This document shows, one piece after another, positions 42,271 to 52,833 of a stretch of 64,000 bases of DNA (the stretch's first letter is position 1; each line of letters starts with the position of its first letter). The DNA comes from Solirubrobacteraceae bacterium. GTDB lineage: Bacteria > Actinomycetota > Thermoleophilia > Solirubrobacterales > Solirubrobacteraceae. The stretch covers positions 47,981 through 111,980 of the forward strand of contig JAEMSV010000004.1 in NCBI GenBank assembly GCA_016462625.1. The letters run 5' to 3'. The position numbers and the translations under genes are program-made. The notes under the pieces are model-generated. The model made no database searches, was not told the origin of the DNA, and was given only the letters and a program-made list of their open reading frames with translations.

Positions 42271-43125
42271 CTAGCAGACCACCACCAAACGGAACGGCTT
42301 GTCCGCCGCCGCACCGGCGCTGTCGTTGGTGTCCACAAAGACCGCTTCCACGTTGCCGGAGCGGTCCGCGACGTTGATCTCGCCGAAAGATGAGCCGGCG
42401 CCCGACGGGCCGATGGTCGCGGTTGCCGTGCAGTTCACGATGCTGCGCCCAAAGTCGACCTCGTAGTTGCCAAGGCCAGCGAGCTTGGTCGCGGTGACTC
42501 CGCCACTCGAGTTGTCGACCCCAGCCGTCGCGTTGATCTCGGCGAATAGCACGCCGATGTCCTGGTTTGTCAGGCCGAAGTCGACGATCTCGCCGGAGTC
42601 GATCGAGTCGTTCTGGATCTCGGTCGCCGCGACACCGTCGGTAGCAATCTCGGCCTGTGCGACCGAGTTGGTTGCAAGGTCGCCCGCCGTGAGCGTGTCG
42701 GGCGCGACGTCGGCCGAGAAGACCTGGTTGTCCTGAATCTTTCCGCTCGTGACGGAGTTGTCTGCAAGGTCGCCTGTCCCCACGGTGGCATCAAGGATGT
42801 CGTTGCTGTGGACGGTGCCATCGGCAATCCGCGACCCCAGAATCGTGCCGAGGCCGATGTCGCTCGACGTAATCGTGGCGTCAGCGATGTCGTTCGACGT
42901 GACCGTGCCGTCGGCGATCCGCGAGCCAAGCACGGAGCCGACCTGTAGCTCACTCGCCTTGACCTCACCGTCCTTGATGTCCTCGGACAGGATCGACTCG
43001 TCGATGATGTCCGCGCTGCCGACGGTATTCGCGGCGTACGCGCCGCCCGTACCAATCGCGACGAACAAAGCCAGCGACGATGCCACGTTGGCGTACGTCA
43101 CCTTCGAGCGGAGACGTTCAAGCAT
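42271..43125 (-). CDS. Secreted surface protein with SRIADGTV/DI-type repeats
   Basis: A 284-residue protein from MLERLRSKVTYANVASSLAL; AGGAGG and GAAGG precede the ATG on the minus strand. A signal peptide ends near GGAYAANTV. Residues about 35-165 are a run of short repeats such as LGSRIADGTVTSNDIADAT and LGSRIADGTVHSNDILDAT, with D-I-x-D-G/A-T/S-V steps of about 10 residues, suggesting a beta-helix or repeat stalk. A C-terminal ~95-residue domain (GGVTATKLAGLGNYEVDFG to FRLVVVC) follows. From memory, such proteins are common in Solirubrobacterales. GC content is lower than in neighbours. Likely cell-surface or adhesive. Confidence 0.72.
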   Translation of the reverse strand: MLERLRSKVTYANVASSLALFVAIGTGGAYAANTVGSADIIDESILSEDIKDGEVKASELQVGSVLGSRIADGTVTSNDIADATITSSDIGLGTILGSRIADGTVHSNDILDATVGTGDLADNSVTSGKIQDNQVFSADVAPDTLTAGDLATNSVAQAEIATDGVAATEIQNDSIDSGEIVDFGLTNQDIGVLFAEINATAGVDNSSGGVTATKLAGLGNYEVDFGRSIVNCTATATIGPSGAGSSFGEINVADRSGNVEAVFVDTNDSAGAAADKPFRLVVVC

Positions 43126-43276
43126 CCTTCGGCCCTCCTGGGTTGTGGAGGCGCGACGACGCAGCAGCACGACAGGCCGACGACGCCGGCCATCCATGGT
43201 GTATCCGGTGGCAGTGGCCCGCCAGCACGATCCCTCAAGCCAGCAAGCCCCCACTGCTTGGCAGCGCAACCCTCGG

Positions 43277-43291
43277 ATGAACATTGTTCAT
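43277..43291. promoter_or_regulatory. 15-bp palindrome upstream of the surface protein gene
   Basis: ATGAACA-T-TGTTCAT is a perfect dyad about 150 bases before the surface protein start, in the 253-base gap 43126-43378. The AT-rich dyad stands out from the high-GC surroundings and could be a regulator site. The rest of the gap shows nothing else I can support. Confidence 0.4.
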
Positions 43292-43378
43292 TCGACGCTC
43301 AGGCGCTCCCCAGCGATTCAACAACGCGGGATAGCGCAGCGCAACCGGACCGGAGTGCTCGGCGCCTAGCCACCGGTT

Positions 43379-44230
43379 TCAGCCGAACGCGAGTGCGGAA
43401 CGCACCGCCCGCGCCCCGTATCCGCCCTCGAACAGCACCGCGTGCACCAGCAGCGGGAGCAGCTGCCACAGCTCCACCCGCTCCCGCCACTCTTCGGCCA
43501 ACGGTGAGACCTCCTCATACGCCGCCACCACCCGCGGGCGCGTCCCACCGAACAGCGACAGCATCGCCAGATCCACCTCACGGTGCCCGCCATACGCCGC
43601 CGGATCAATCAGCCATGGCCTCCCGTCTACGCCCGCCATCACGTTCCCGCTCCACAGATCGCCGTGCAGGCGCGCCGGCGGTTCGGCCGGTCCCGCCAGC
43701 GACGTCATCCGCGAGCAGACCGACTCGACCGCCACCGCACCCGCCGCATCCAGCGCACCACGATCCCGCGCCATCGCGACGAGCGGCAACAACCGTCGTT
43801 CGGCGTAGAACTCCGCCCACGTCGAGCACGGGTCGTTCGGGAGCACGACCGGCCCGAGCCGCATCGGGGTAGGACCACCGAACCCCGCCGCGCCCGCGGC
43901 ATGCAGGCGAGCCAACCCCCGTCCCAGCGCCTCCTCATCCAGAGCACCGCCCTCGTCTACCCACGAGAGCGCCAGGAAGTCCGGACCCACCGCGACGACC
44001 TCCGGCACCGCCAGCGCTCCCGGCTCAGCCAGCCACTCCAGCCCCGCCGCCTCCGTCGCGTACTCCTCTGCCGGCGCGCCCGCGCGCGTCTTCACGAACA
44101 CCCGCGAGCCGTCGTCGAGCGAGACGGCATATGCGTCGTTCAGATCTCCGCCGCCCACCGATTGCACAGAGGCCACCGCAGCGCTGCGTCGCGCTGCGAT
44201 GGCCTCTGTGACCCCACCGGGCAGGGTCAC
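43379..44230 (-). CDS. Fructosamine kinase family protein
   Basis: A 283-residue kinase-like protein. It starts at GTG 44230 (VTLPGGVTEAIAARR). SVGGGDLNDAYAVSLDDGSR is the nucleotide loop, FVKTRAGAPAEEYATEAAGL holds the Lys and the EA pair, and LHGDLWSGNVM is the catalytic loop, with LIDPAAYGGHREVDLAML the metal-binding segment. The family phosphorylates ketoamines (fructosamine, ribulosamine) on glycated proteins for repair. It lies 7 bases after the subtilase-like gene on the same strand; a link to it is not evident. Confidence 0.87.
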   Translation of the reverse strand: MTLPGGVTEAIAARRSAAVASVQSVGGGDLNDAYAVSLDDGSRVFVKTRAGAPAEEYATEAAGLEWLAEPGALAVPEVVAVGPDFLALSWVDEGGALDEEALGRGLARLHAAGAAGFGGPTPMRLGPVVLPNDPCSTWAEFYAERRLLPLVAMARDRGALDAAGAVAVESVCSRMTSLAGPAEPPARLHGDLWSGNVMAGVDGRPWLIDPAAYGGHREVDLAMLSLFGGTRPRVVAAYEEVSPLAEEWRERVELWQLLPLLVHAVLFEGGYGARAVRSALAFG

Positions 44231-44237
44231 GCGCGCC

Positions 44238-47200
44238 TCAGGGCGAGACGCGCCCCGTTCGCCGGATGTTCTGGTGCCATGCCGGCACCTTGACATCCCG
44301 CATCCGCCCTCGTGTCTCCCACACGAAGAGTTCGCCTTCTCGGGTCGTCGCGGCGACTTCGACCATCCCGTCGCCGTCGATGTCCCCGACGGCCGGGGTC
44401 AGGAGCGTCCAGCCGGCTGTGAACTTCGGCCAGCCCGGCGCCTCCTGCCCGTTGAGCTGCCAGGCGCCGATGTTGGACGTGTCGGTCGCGCCGATCACCT
44501 CGGGCTCGCCGTCGCCGGTGATGTCCGCGACCGCCGGAGCCGTGATGAACGGCAGCCCCATCATCGTCCGCGGGAATGCCTTGTCGGTCTTGAGCGTCGC
44601 CGCACTCATCACCCGCATCTGGTTGTCGATCCGGATCTTCTGGCCGGACATGAGCAGCGACGCGAGCGACAGCAGCTCCGTCCCGCCGCTGACGTAGCGG
44701 TCACGCCCGCGGTGTCGGAACGCCGCGCCCGACACGGTGAAGCCGACCGAGCTCGTGCCCTTCAGCACCGCGCTCGAGCGCACGCCCGGCATCGCGAGGA
44801 TCCGTCCCACGCTCGAGCCGATCATCGAGTTGAGGATCTGCGCCTGTGGGTTGGTGCCCGAGCTCGGCGACGGCCGGCCCGAGGAATCCGTGCGGATCTT
44901 CGTCGGCCCGTTGAAGACGGTCGGCTGGATGATCTCGTCGCGGCCGTCCCCGTCGGTGTCGATCGCGGTCGCGTTGTCCCCGCCCTCGGTGATCCAGTCC
45001 TGCGCCGAGCCGTAGTAGCCGAGCGTGCCCTGGATCGTCGCGGGCCAGCCGGGGATGAGCGCGCCGCCCTGATGCGCGTTCCCGTCCGCCCAGAACGCCA
45101 TCACGAAGAACCGCGACCCGATGCCGAGGGTCTCCGTGTCTCCGAGGCCGAACTCCTGCGACTTGATGACGATCTCCGGCGGCCCCTTGCCGTCGAGCTG
45201 GGCGATCGTCGGCGAGGCGACGAGCTTGCGGTCGGTCACGTGCGTCAGTGGCGGCTGCGCCTCGGCGGCGGCCGGGACCTTCGCGTCGACCGGCCACCCA
45301 GAAACGTTCGCGCCCGACGCATCGAAGCCGTAGATCTTCCCGTCCCACGCGGCCTGCAGGACGTCGAGCTTCGAGCCACCTGGCAGGTCCACGAGCACCG
45401 GCGACCCGAACGCGCCGTGCGATGGGTCGCGAGCGAACGGACGGTCCGGCACCGGGACCGGCTGGCCCGCCGCGTCGAGCCCGACCGGCCGCGGCCAGCC
45501 GGGCCGCGGCGTCCCGTCGGCCTCGAATACGTAGACGAAGCCGGACATCGACGAGACGACGACCTCGAGCTCGCCATCGCCGTCGAGGTCGCCGAACGCA
45601 GGCGGCGCGAGTGCCGGCTCACGCGTAGTCCGGCCCTTCCCGAGATCGATCTCCTGCGTGCGTACCGGCCAGCCCGGCAGTTCCGAGCCGTCGGCACGAC
45701 GCGCGTGGATCAGGCCGTTCGTATCACCGCCGACCAGCTCCTGCTTGCCGTCGCCGTTGAGGTCGACGAACGTCGGCGGGCTGTCACTGCCCAGGCCGAC
45801 CCGCTTCGGATAGCCGTCGCGGACCTCGGGATCGTGGTGGACGGCGATCGCCCGCCGGTCCTCCCCCATGTTCCCGCGCTCGTCCGTGGCCTGGACCCGC
45901 AGCGTCACCGTGTACTGCTCGGTCGAGCGCAGGTCGGTCGTCGTCTTCAGCGCGGCGCGCCAGACCGACTCGGGAATGTCGTCGAGGTCAAGCGTCGCCA
46001 GCGTTCCGGTCAGGCGCTGCGTCGAGCGGCCCTTCTCCAGGGTGCGGAACTCCTTCTCCGTCGGCTCCGGACCGAGGGCCCACTGCACCTCCCAGTCGAA
46101 GTGCTGCGCACGGCGGCCGTTGATGTCGACCTTGATCGGGACCGACGCGTCTTGCGTGGGATCGAAGCGCCCGTACCACTCCGGGCTGAGGATGTCGGGC
46201 ACCGGCGGGATGCGATCGGCGCGGACCGCCGCCATCGCTTTGAATGCGTTCGGCCGCCCGTACCCGTACTGGAGGTTGAAGGTCGCGCCCTTCTTGCCTG
46301 GGTAGTTGATGCCCTGCGTCTGGTCGATGTTCGAAGCGGTCGCGCGCACGACCTCCTTGATCTCGCCGGCGTCGAGCGGCTGACCGGCGTCGAGCCCGGC
46401 CGACGCAACCAGCGCCGCGACACCCGCGTGGATCGGCGTGACCTCGGACGTCGTGCCGTTCCCGCTCGGCGCGCTGAACAGCGAGTGGGTCCCGAAGCTC
46501 GAGTAGTTCGAGCGATTGCGGAAGCTCTTCGTCGCGAGGTTCAGGACCCGGTTCGTGCCGAACTGGCCGGCGAGGTCTGGGACGATGCCGTTGCCCGGCC
46601 ACACCCGCGGCCAGAACATGCCTGCCTGATGGTCGGCGGAGTTGAAGTCGTTCGACGCCATGACCACGACGACGCCCTGGTCCCACGCGTACTGCAGCGC
46701 GGCCTTTACGACGTTCGAGTAGCCGAGCTCGGCGACCTCGGTGATGATCACGTTCGCGCCCGAGTCGACGGCGAAGTAGAAGGCCCGGGCGAGCCGGTCG
46801 TCGCGCACGAGCGCCTCGTCGCCGACCTTCACCGGGATCAGCGAGCACTTCGGGCAGACGCCGACGCCCGCGTAGCCGTTGTCGGCCTCCCCCACGAGCT
46901 TCTGCATCTGGTTGTTCGCGTGGTGGTAGGTCGACGACTCGGTCTGGGGATCGTTCGTGCCGCGGTTGACGTTCCAGCCGGAGATGTCGTCGACGTAGCC
47001 GTTGCCGTCGTCGTCCTTGCCGTCGGAGAAGGCGACGATCAGGTCCTCGGGCGTGATCGGTCCATGAAGGTACGGCGTCTTGATCCGGGGATCGCCGTCG
47101 TAATCGGCGACGTTGACCTGGCCGTCACCGTTCTTGTCGTAGGCGCTCGCGCCGCCGGGCTTGGGCAGCTCGCCGGTGTTCAGGTATGAGCGCAGGCGCA

Positions 47201-47525
47201 GCTCCTGGACCGCCTCCTCGTCACGCCAGTTGATGCCGCCCTCCATGTAGGCGATCCGGACGTCGGGCCGGCCGGCGCCGAAGGCCTTCCACGCCTTGTC
47301 GGCGGAGATGCCGGACGCGCGCTCGGGGTCACGCGCGAGCGGCGCCGTCTTCGGCATGAACGAGTACAGCCACCAGTGCTCCTCGCTGAACGTGTGGCTG
47401 TTCGGGAGGCGCTCCGCGATCGCGTATTCGGGATCGTTCGGCGCCCGCTCTCCGTTCCAGGCCTCGGCGGTGGCGGTGATCGTCAGCGCGAGGGCGAGGA
47501 CCACGAACGAGGCATGGAGTCTCAT
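44238..47525 (-). CDS. Large secreted S8 subtilase-like protein with FG-GAP/VCBS repeats
   Basis: A 1095-residue protein starting at MRLHASFVVL with a signal peptide. Residues about 60-440 form an S8-like domain. VRIAYMEGGIN replaces the usual catalytic Asp by E95, the His region reads YHHANNQM where HGTHVAG is expected, MASNDFN may be the oxyanion region, and TSEVTP-IHAGVAALV carries the expected Ser. The C-terminal half has at least five Asp-rich FG-GAP/VCBS repeats (DLNGDGKQEL, DLDGDGELEV, DTDGDGRDEI, DITGDGEPEV, DIDGDGMVEV), which bind calcium and form a propeller. Secreted, and protease activity is doubtful. Confidence 0.78.
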   Translation of the reverse strand: MRLHASFVVLALALTITATAEAWNGERAPNDPEYAIAERLPNSHTFSEEHWWLYSFMPKTAPLARDPERASGISADKAWKAFGAGRPDVRIAYMEGGINWRDEEAVQELRLRSYLNTGELPKPGGASAYDKNGDGQVNVADYDGDPRIKTPYLHGPITPEDLIVAFSDGKDDDGNGYVDDISGWNVNRGTNDPQTESSTYHHANNQMQKLVGEADNGYAGVGVCPKCSLIPVKVGDEALVRDDRLARAFYFAVDSGANVIITEVAELGYSNVVKAALQYAWDQGVVVVMASNDFNSADHQAGMFWPRVWPGNGIVPDLAGQFGTNRVLNLATKSFRNRSNYSSFGTHSLFSAPSGNGTTSEVTPIHAGVAALVASAGLDAGQPLDAGEIKEVVRATASNIDQTQGINYPGKKGATFNLQYGYGRPNAFKAMAAVRADRIPPVPDILSPEWYGRFDPTQDASVPIKVDINGRRAQHFDWEVQWALGPEPTEKEFRTLEKGRSTQRLTGTLATLDLDDIPESVWRAALKTTTDLRSTEQYTVTLRVQATDERGNMGEDRRAIAVHHDPEVRDGYPKRVGLGSDSPPTFVDLNGDGKQELVGGDTNGLIHARRADGSELPGWPVRTQEIDLGKGRTTREPALAPPAFGDLDGDGELEVVVSSMSGFVYVFEADGTPRPGWPRPVGLDAAGQPVPVPDRPFARDPSHGAFGSPVLVDLPGGSKLDVLQAAWDGKIYGFDASGANVSGWPVDAKVPAAAEAQPPLTHVTDRKLVASPTIAQLDGKGPPEIVIKSQEFGLGDTETLGIGSRFFVMAFWADGNAHQGGALIPGWPATIQGTLGYYGSAQDWITEGGDNATAIDTDGDGRDEIIQPTVFNGPTKIRTDSSGRPSPSSGTNPQAQILNSMIGSSVGRILAMPGVRSSAVLKGTSSVGFTVSGAAFRHRGRDRYVSGGTELLSLASLLMSGQKIRIDNQMRVMSAATLKTDKAFPRTMMGLPFITAPAVADITGDGEPEVIGATDTSNIGAWQLNGQEAPGWPKFTAGWTLLTPAVGDIDGDGMVEVAATTREGELFVWETRGRMRDVKVPAWHQNIRRTGRVSP

Positions 47526-47561
47526 GGCGGCGACAGTACCCAGGTGTACGCACGCGTACAA

Positions 47562-48026
47562 CTACAACGTGGCCAGCATCCCCCGACACCCCGCATCGAC
47601 GATGTCGAGCACGTCCTCGAAGCCATCCTCCCCGCCGTAGTACGGATCAGGAACATCGAGGTCGCCGCCCCCGACGCTGTCCTCGTCGTACTCGCGCAGG
47701 AGCTTCAGCTCCGCCGTCGCGTCGTCCGGCCGGATCGCGCGCAGGTCGCGAAGGTTCGCCCGGTCCATGGCGAGGATCAGGTCGAAGTCGTAGAAGTCCA
47801 CCGGACTGACCTGGCGAGCCGCGCCGGTCAGCACGATCCCCCGGCGCCGCGCCGCCTCAGTCGCGCGTGCGTCGGGCGGGTTGCCGACGTGCCACGCCCC
47901 GGTGCCCGCGCTGTCGAGCTCGAACTGATCCGCGAGGCCTTCCTCCGCGACCAGATGCCGCATCACGCCCTCGGCCGTCGGAGAGCGGCAGATGTTGCCG
48001 AGGCAGACGAAGAGGATCCGCGTCAC
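47562..48026 (-). CDS. Low-molecular-weight protein-tyrosine phosphatase
   Basis: A 154-residue LMW-PTP. FVCLGNICRSPTAEGVM holds the C-x5-R-S catalytic loop near the N-terminus and DVPDPYYGGEDGF the acid loop with Asp and the DPYY sequence. These enzymes often counteract tyrosine kinases that control exopolysaccharide export (Wzc/Wzb-like). It begins at GTG 48026, 7 bases after lepA on the same strand. Whether it acts on a glycan system here is inference. Confidence 0.9.
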   Translation of the reverse strand: MTRILFVCLGNICRSPTAEGVMRHLVAEEGLADQFELDSAGTGAWHVGNPPDARATEAARRRGIVLTGAARQVSPVDFYDFDLILAMDRANLRDLRAIRPDDATAELKLLREYDEDSVGGGDLDVPDPYYGGEDGFEDVLDIVDAGCRGMLATL

Positions 48027-48033
48027 GGCTGGC

Positions 48034-49839
<1,806 letters not shown>

Positions 49840-49890
49840 GTGCGGAGCATCAGGTTAGGGGCCGGTCGCGCGACTACGCTCTTCGCCAGC

Positions 49891-50754
49891 ATGGCGGTCA
49901 CTGCGCAGGACGAACCCGGCGCGCCGCGCACACCGGCGCGATGGATCGAGAATCACCCGCGGAAGGGGTGGCGACCGCGCCTCGACGTCCGTGAACTCTG
50001 GGACTTTCGCGACGTCTGCCTGATCCTCGCCGAGCGCGACATGCGCGTCCGGTACAAGCAGACGCTGCTCGGGGTCACCTGGGTCGTGCTGCAGCCGCTG
50101 CTGGCGATGGTCGTGTTCACCCTCGTGCTCGGCGAGGCGGTCGGGGTGCCGAGTGACGGGGTGCCGTACGCAGCGTTCGTGCTCGCCGGACTCGCCGTCT
50201 GGTCGCCGCTGAGCTCGGCGATCAGCGAGTCGGCGACGAGCCTCGTCGCAGCGCCGGATCTCGTGACGAAGGTCTACTTCCCGCGGCTGCTGGCGCCGCT
50301 CGGCTCGGTTCTCGGCGTGCTCGTCGACTTCGCCGTGGCGCTCGTGATCGCGCAGCTCGTGGCGCTGATCGCCGGTGTCCCGCTCCAGCCGACCCTGCCG
50401 CTGGTGCTGCTCCTGCTCCCGGCCTTCGTCCTCGTCGCCCTCGCGTTCGGCTTCTGGCTCGCGGCGATGAGCGTGCTGTACCGCGACGTCGCACACGCGC
50501 TCGGCTTCGCGCTCCAGCTCCTCCTGTTCCTCTCCCCCGTGGTCTACCCGCTCGGCGTGCTCAGCTCGGAGCTGCAGACGATCGCCTCGCTGAACCCCAT
50601 CGTCGGCCTCATCGACGCGACGCGCTGGGCCATGCTCGGCACCGACCTCGAAGTGGAGCACCTGGTGATCTCCAGCGTGATGACCGTGGTCCTGATCGTC
50701 AGCGGCGTCGTGTACTTCCGCCGCGTCGAGCCCCTCTTCGCGGACCGCATGTGA
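49891..50754 (+). CDS. ABC-2 type polysaccharide export permease (Wzm/TagG-like)
   Basis: A 287-residue membrane protein with six hydrophobic segments. RDMRVRYKQTLLGVTWVVLQ is the cytoplasmic gate/coupling helix region and LASLNPIVGLIDATRW, here IASLNPIVGLIDA, precedes the last helix, both typical of Wzm/KpsM/TagG. The ATG at 49891 matches the family start. It is followed by its ATPase with a TGATG overlap. Together they export a completed polymer, independent of the Wzx/Wzy route at 1-22 kb. Confidence 0.88.
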   Translation: MAVTAQDEPGAPRTPARWIENHPRKGWRPRLDVRELWDFRDVCLILAERDMRVRYKQTLLGVTWVVLQPLLAMVVFTLVLGEAVGVPSDGVPYAAFVLAGLAVWSPLSSAISESATSLVAAPDLVTKVYFPRLLAPLGSVLGVLVDFAVALVIAQLVALIAGVPLQPTLPLVLLLLPAFVLVALAFGFWLAAMSVLYRDVAHALGFALQLLLFLSPVVYPLGVLSSELQTIASLNPIVGLIDATRWAMLGTDLEVEHLVISSVMTVVLIVSGVVYFRRVEPLFADRM

Positions 50755-51959
50755 TGCCTGCGTCGATCGAGGTCCACAACGTCAGCAAGCGGTACCGCAT
50801 CGGCACCGACGAAGCGGCCTACGGGATGCTGCGCGATGTCGTCGCCGGTGCGCTGCGCCGCCACGGCCCGCACCACTCCCGCGAGATGTGGGCGCTGCGT
50901 GACATCGACCTGGAGGTCCACGAGGGCGAGGCGCTCGGCCTCATCGGCGGCAACGGTGCCGGCAAGTCGACGCTGCTGCGGATCCTCGGGCGGATCACCG
51001 AGCCGACGACCGGCTGGTCGCGCACCCGCGGGCGCGTCGGATCGCTGCTCGAGGTCGGGACGGGCTTCCACTACGAGCTGTCGGGCCGGGAGAACGTCTA
51101 CCTCAGCGGCGCGATCATGGGGATGCCGCGGCGCGAGGTCCGCCGCCGGTTCGACGAGATCGTCGCGTTCGCTGGCGTCGAGGAGTTCATCGACACGCCG
51201 CTGAAGCGCTACTCATCGGGCATGGGACTGCGCCTGGCCTTCGCGGTCGCCGCACACCTGGAGCCCGAGATCATGCTCGTCGACGAGGTCCTCGCCGTCG
51301 GCGACATCGACTTCCAGCGCCGCTGCCTCGAGCGCATCGGGAGCCTCCGTGACGAGGGCCGGACGGTCGTCTTCATCAGCCACGACCTCGGCGCCGTGAC
51401 GCGCCTGTGCACGCGCGCCGTGCAGCTCAGCGGCGGGCAGGTCGTCGCCGAGGGGCCGGTCGAGGACGTCGTGGCCAGCTACTACTCGTCGGTGTTCCAG
51501 GGTGGCGTGGAAACGCATCATCCCGTCGCGGGCGAAGCGAGTGTGACCCGCGTCGCCGTCGTCGACGAGACCGGCACCGTCGTCCAGCAGCCGCGCCGCG
51601 GCGACGCACTGCGCATCGAGGTCGAGCTCGCGGTCGATCGCGTGATCCCCGAGCTGGATCTCGCGATCGCGATCGATGCGCTCGACGGGACCCGGATCCT
51701 CGAGGAGACCTGGTCCGACCAGCTCGGGCTGCCGGTCCTCGCCCCGGGGCCGGGCCGACAGGTCGTGCGCCTCGAGATCCCGCCGCTCCTGCGATCGGGC
51801 GAGCACCTCGTGAACATCTGGCTCGGCACCGAGCTCGAGACCTTCCTGTACGACCACCTCCTCGCCTTCTCGGTCCTGCCGGACGCCGCCGACCGCCAGG
51901 AGGCCATCGCGCGGCGACGCACGGTGGAGCCGGCCGTCCACTGGAACGTCGTCAGCTGA
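50754..51959 (+). CDS. ABC transporter ATPase with C-terminal Wzt-like domain
   Basis: About 401 residues. GGNGAGKSTLLRIL is Walker A, YSSGMGLRLAFAVA contains the signature, and IMLVDEVLAVGD is Walker B. After about residue 240 a second beta-sandwich domain (ASVTRVAVVDETGTVV to LLAFSVLP) is like the C-terminal domain of Wzt, which recognises the polymer end group. ATG at 50754 overlaps the permease stop (TGATG); GTG at 50751 is also in frame. The 3' end overlaps the convergent GT2 gene by 8 bases. Confidence 0.9.
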   Translation: MPASIEVHNVSKRYRIGTDEAAYGMLRDVVAGALRRHGPHHSREMWALRDIDLEVHEGEALGLIGGNGAGKSTLLRILGRITEPTTGWSRTRGRVGSLLEVGTGFHYELSGRENVYLSGAIMGMPRREVRRRFDEIVAFAGVEEFIDTPLKRYSSGMGLRLAFAVAAHLEPEIMLVDEVLAVGDIDFQRRCLERIGSLRDEGRTVVFISHDLGAVTRLCTRAVQLSGGQVVAEGPVEDVVASYYSSVFQGGVETHHPVAGEASVTRVAVVDETGTVVQQPRRGDALRIEVELAVDRVIPELDLAIAIDALDGTRILEETWSDQLGLPVLAPGPGRQVVRLEIPPLLRSGEHLVNIWLGTELETFLYDHLLAFSVLPDAADRQEAIARRRTVEPAVHWNVVS

Positions 51960-52833
51960 TCCAGCGATCGCGGACGGGGCGCATGGGCCGCCAGCCGCGC
52001 AGAAAGCCAAGCGGGATGTGGGTGAGCGAGGCGGTCGTCTCGTCGACGCCGGTGCGGCGCAGGACCCGCCGCGCGGTCCCACGCAGCGCCCAGCGCACCG
52101 TCCCGATCACGAGCCCCGGAGCGAGTGGGTGGTGCAGACGGAGGTACTTGGCGAGGAAGGCGCCGTGCGCGAGCTGGTATTGCCGATAGATCCGCTGGAG
52201 GTCCTCCGGCGAGCGCCAGTCGCGGTGCCAGACCGTCAGGCGCGGCGTGTAGCGCACCGAGCGCCCGGCGAGCATCCAGCGCAGGCAGAAGTCGTTGTCC
52301 TCAGCCGCCAGGGTGAAGCGCTCGTCGAACCCCCCGAGCGACAGGACGCCCTCGCGCCGCACCGCCATGTTCGCGGGGTAGAGCACGCCGGTCTCGACCC
52401 TGCCGGTGTAGTCGACGGGCTCCGGGTGGTCGATCGTCGACGGGACGCGCGACGGGTCCTCGCCGTCGGGCACGTCCGGCAGGACCCGGCCCGTCCACAG
52501 GGCGTCGGGCGCCTCGTCGAGGAGCTCGCTGGCGACCTCGATCCAGTCGGGCGCGACGAGGCAGTCGTCGTGCGTGACCATCACCCGGTCGTGCGTCGCC
52601 GCCTGCATCGCGACGTTCAGCGCGGCCGCGATGCCCGCCTGGCGCATCGCGATGACGCGGCCGGCGACGCCGCGCTCGTCGAGCACGCGCTGCGCGGTCC
52701 CGTTCTCGCTCTGGTCGATCACGAGCAGCTCCGCGGGCGGGGGCGCGCAGGCGGCGATCGCGACGAGCGCATCGCCGAGCATGTCGCTGCGGCCGACCGT
52801 CGGGACGATGACCGTGACGCCCGCCGCGGTCAT
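51952..52833 (-). CDS. Glycosyltransferase family 2
   Basis: A 293-residue GT-A enzyme. VTVIVPTVGRSDML is the first strand, VIDQSENG the nucleotide region, VMVTHDDCLVAPDW carries the DxD-like metal site (DDC), and FDERFTLAAEDNDFCLRW the catalytic acidic region (ED-x-DFC). It is the last gene of the minus-strand trio with the deacetylase and methyltransferase, overlapping the former by 4 bases. Likely adds a sugar to the polymer exported by the ABC system. Confidence 0.85.
   Translation of the reverse strand: MTAAGVTVIVPTVGRSDMLGDALVAIAACAPPPAELLVIDQSENGTAQRVLDERGVAGRVIAMRQAGIAAALNVAMQAATHDRVMVTHDDCLVAPDWIEVASELLDEAPDALWTGRVLPDVPDGEDPSRVPSTIDHPEPVDYTGRVETGVLYPANMAVRREGVLSLGGFDERFTLAAEDNDFCLRWMLAGRSVRYTPRLTVWHRDWRSPEDLQRIYRQYQLAHGAFLAKYLRLHHPLAPGLVIGTVRWALRGTARRVLRRTGVDETTASLTHIPLGFLRGWRPMRPVRDRWIS

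Noticed and set aside
42271..43125. Regular repeats considered as a CRISPR array
   Set aside because: The repeats are in frame, encode a protein with a signal peptide and have no uniform repeat-spacer layout. No CRISPR array or cas gene was found.
44199..47189. A 996-codon open frame on the plus strand
   Set aside because: It is the antisense of the subtilase-like FG-GAP gene; the product is Arg/Val/Leu/Asp-rich low-complexity with no domain, typical of high-GC shadow frames.
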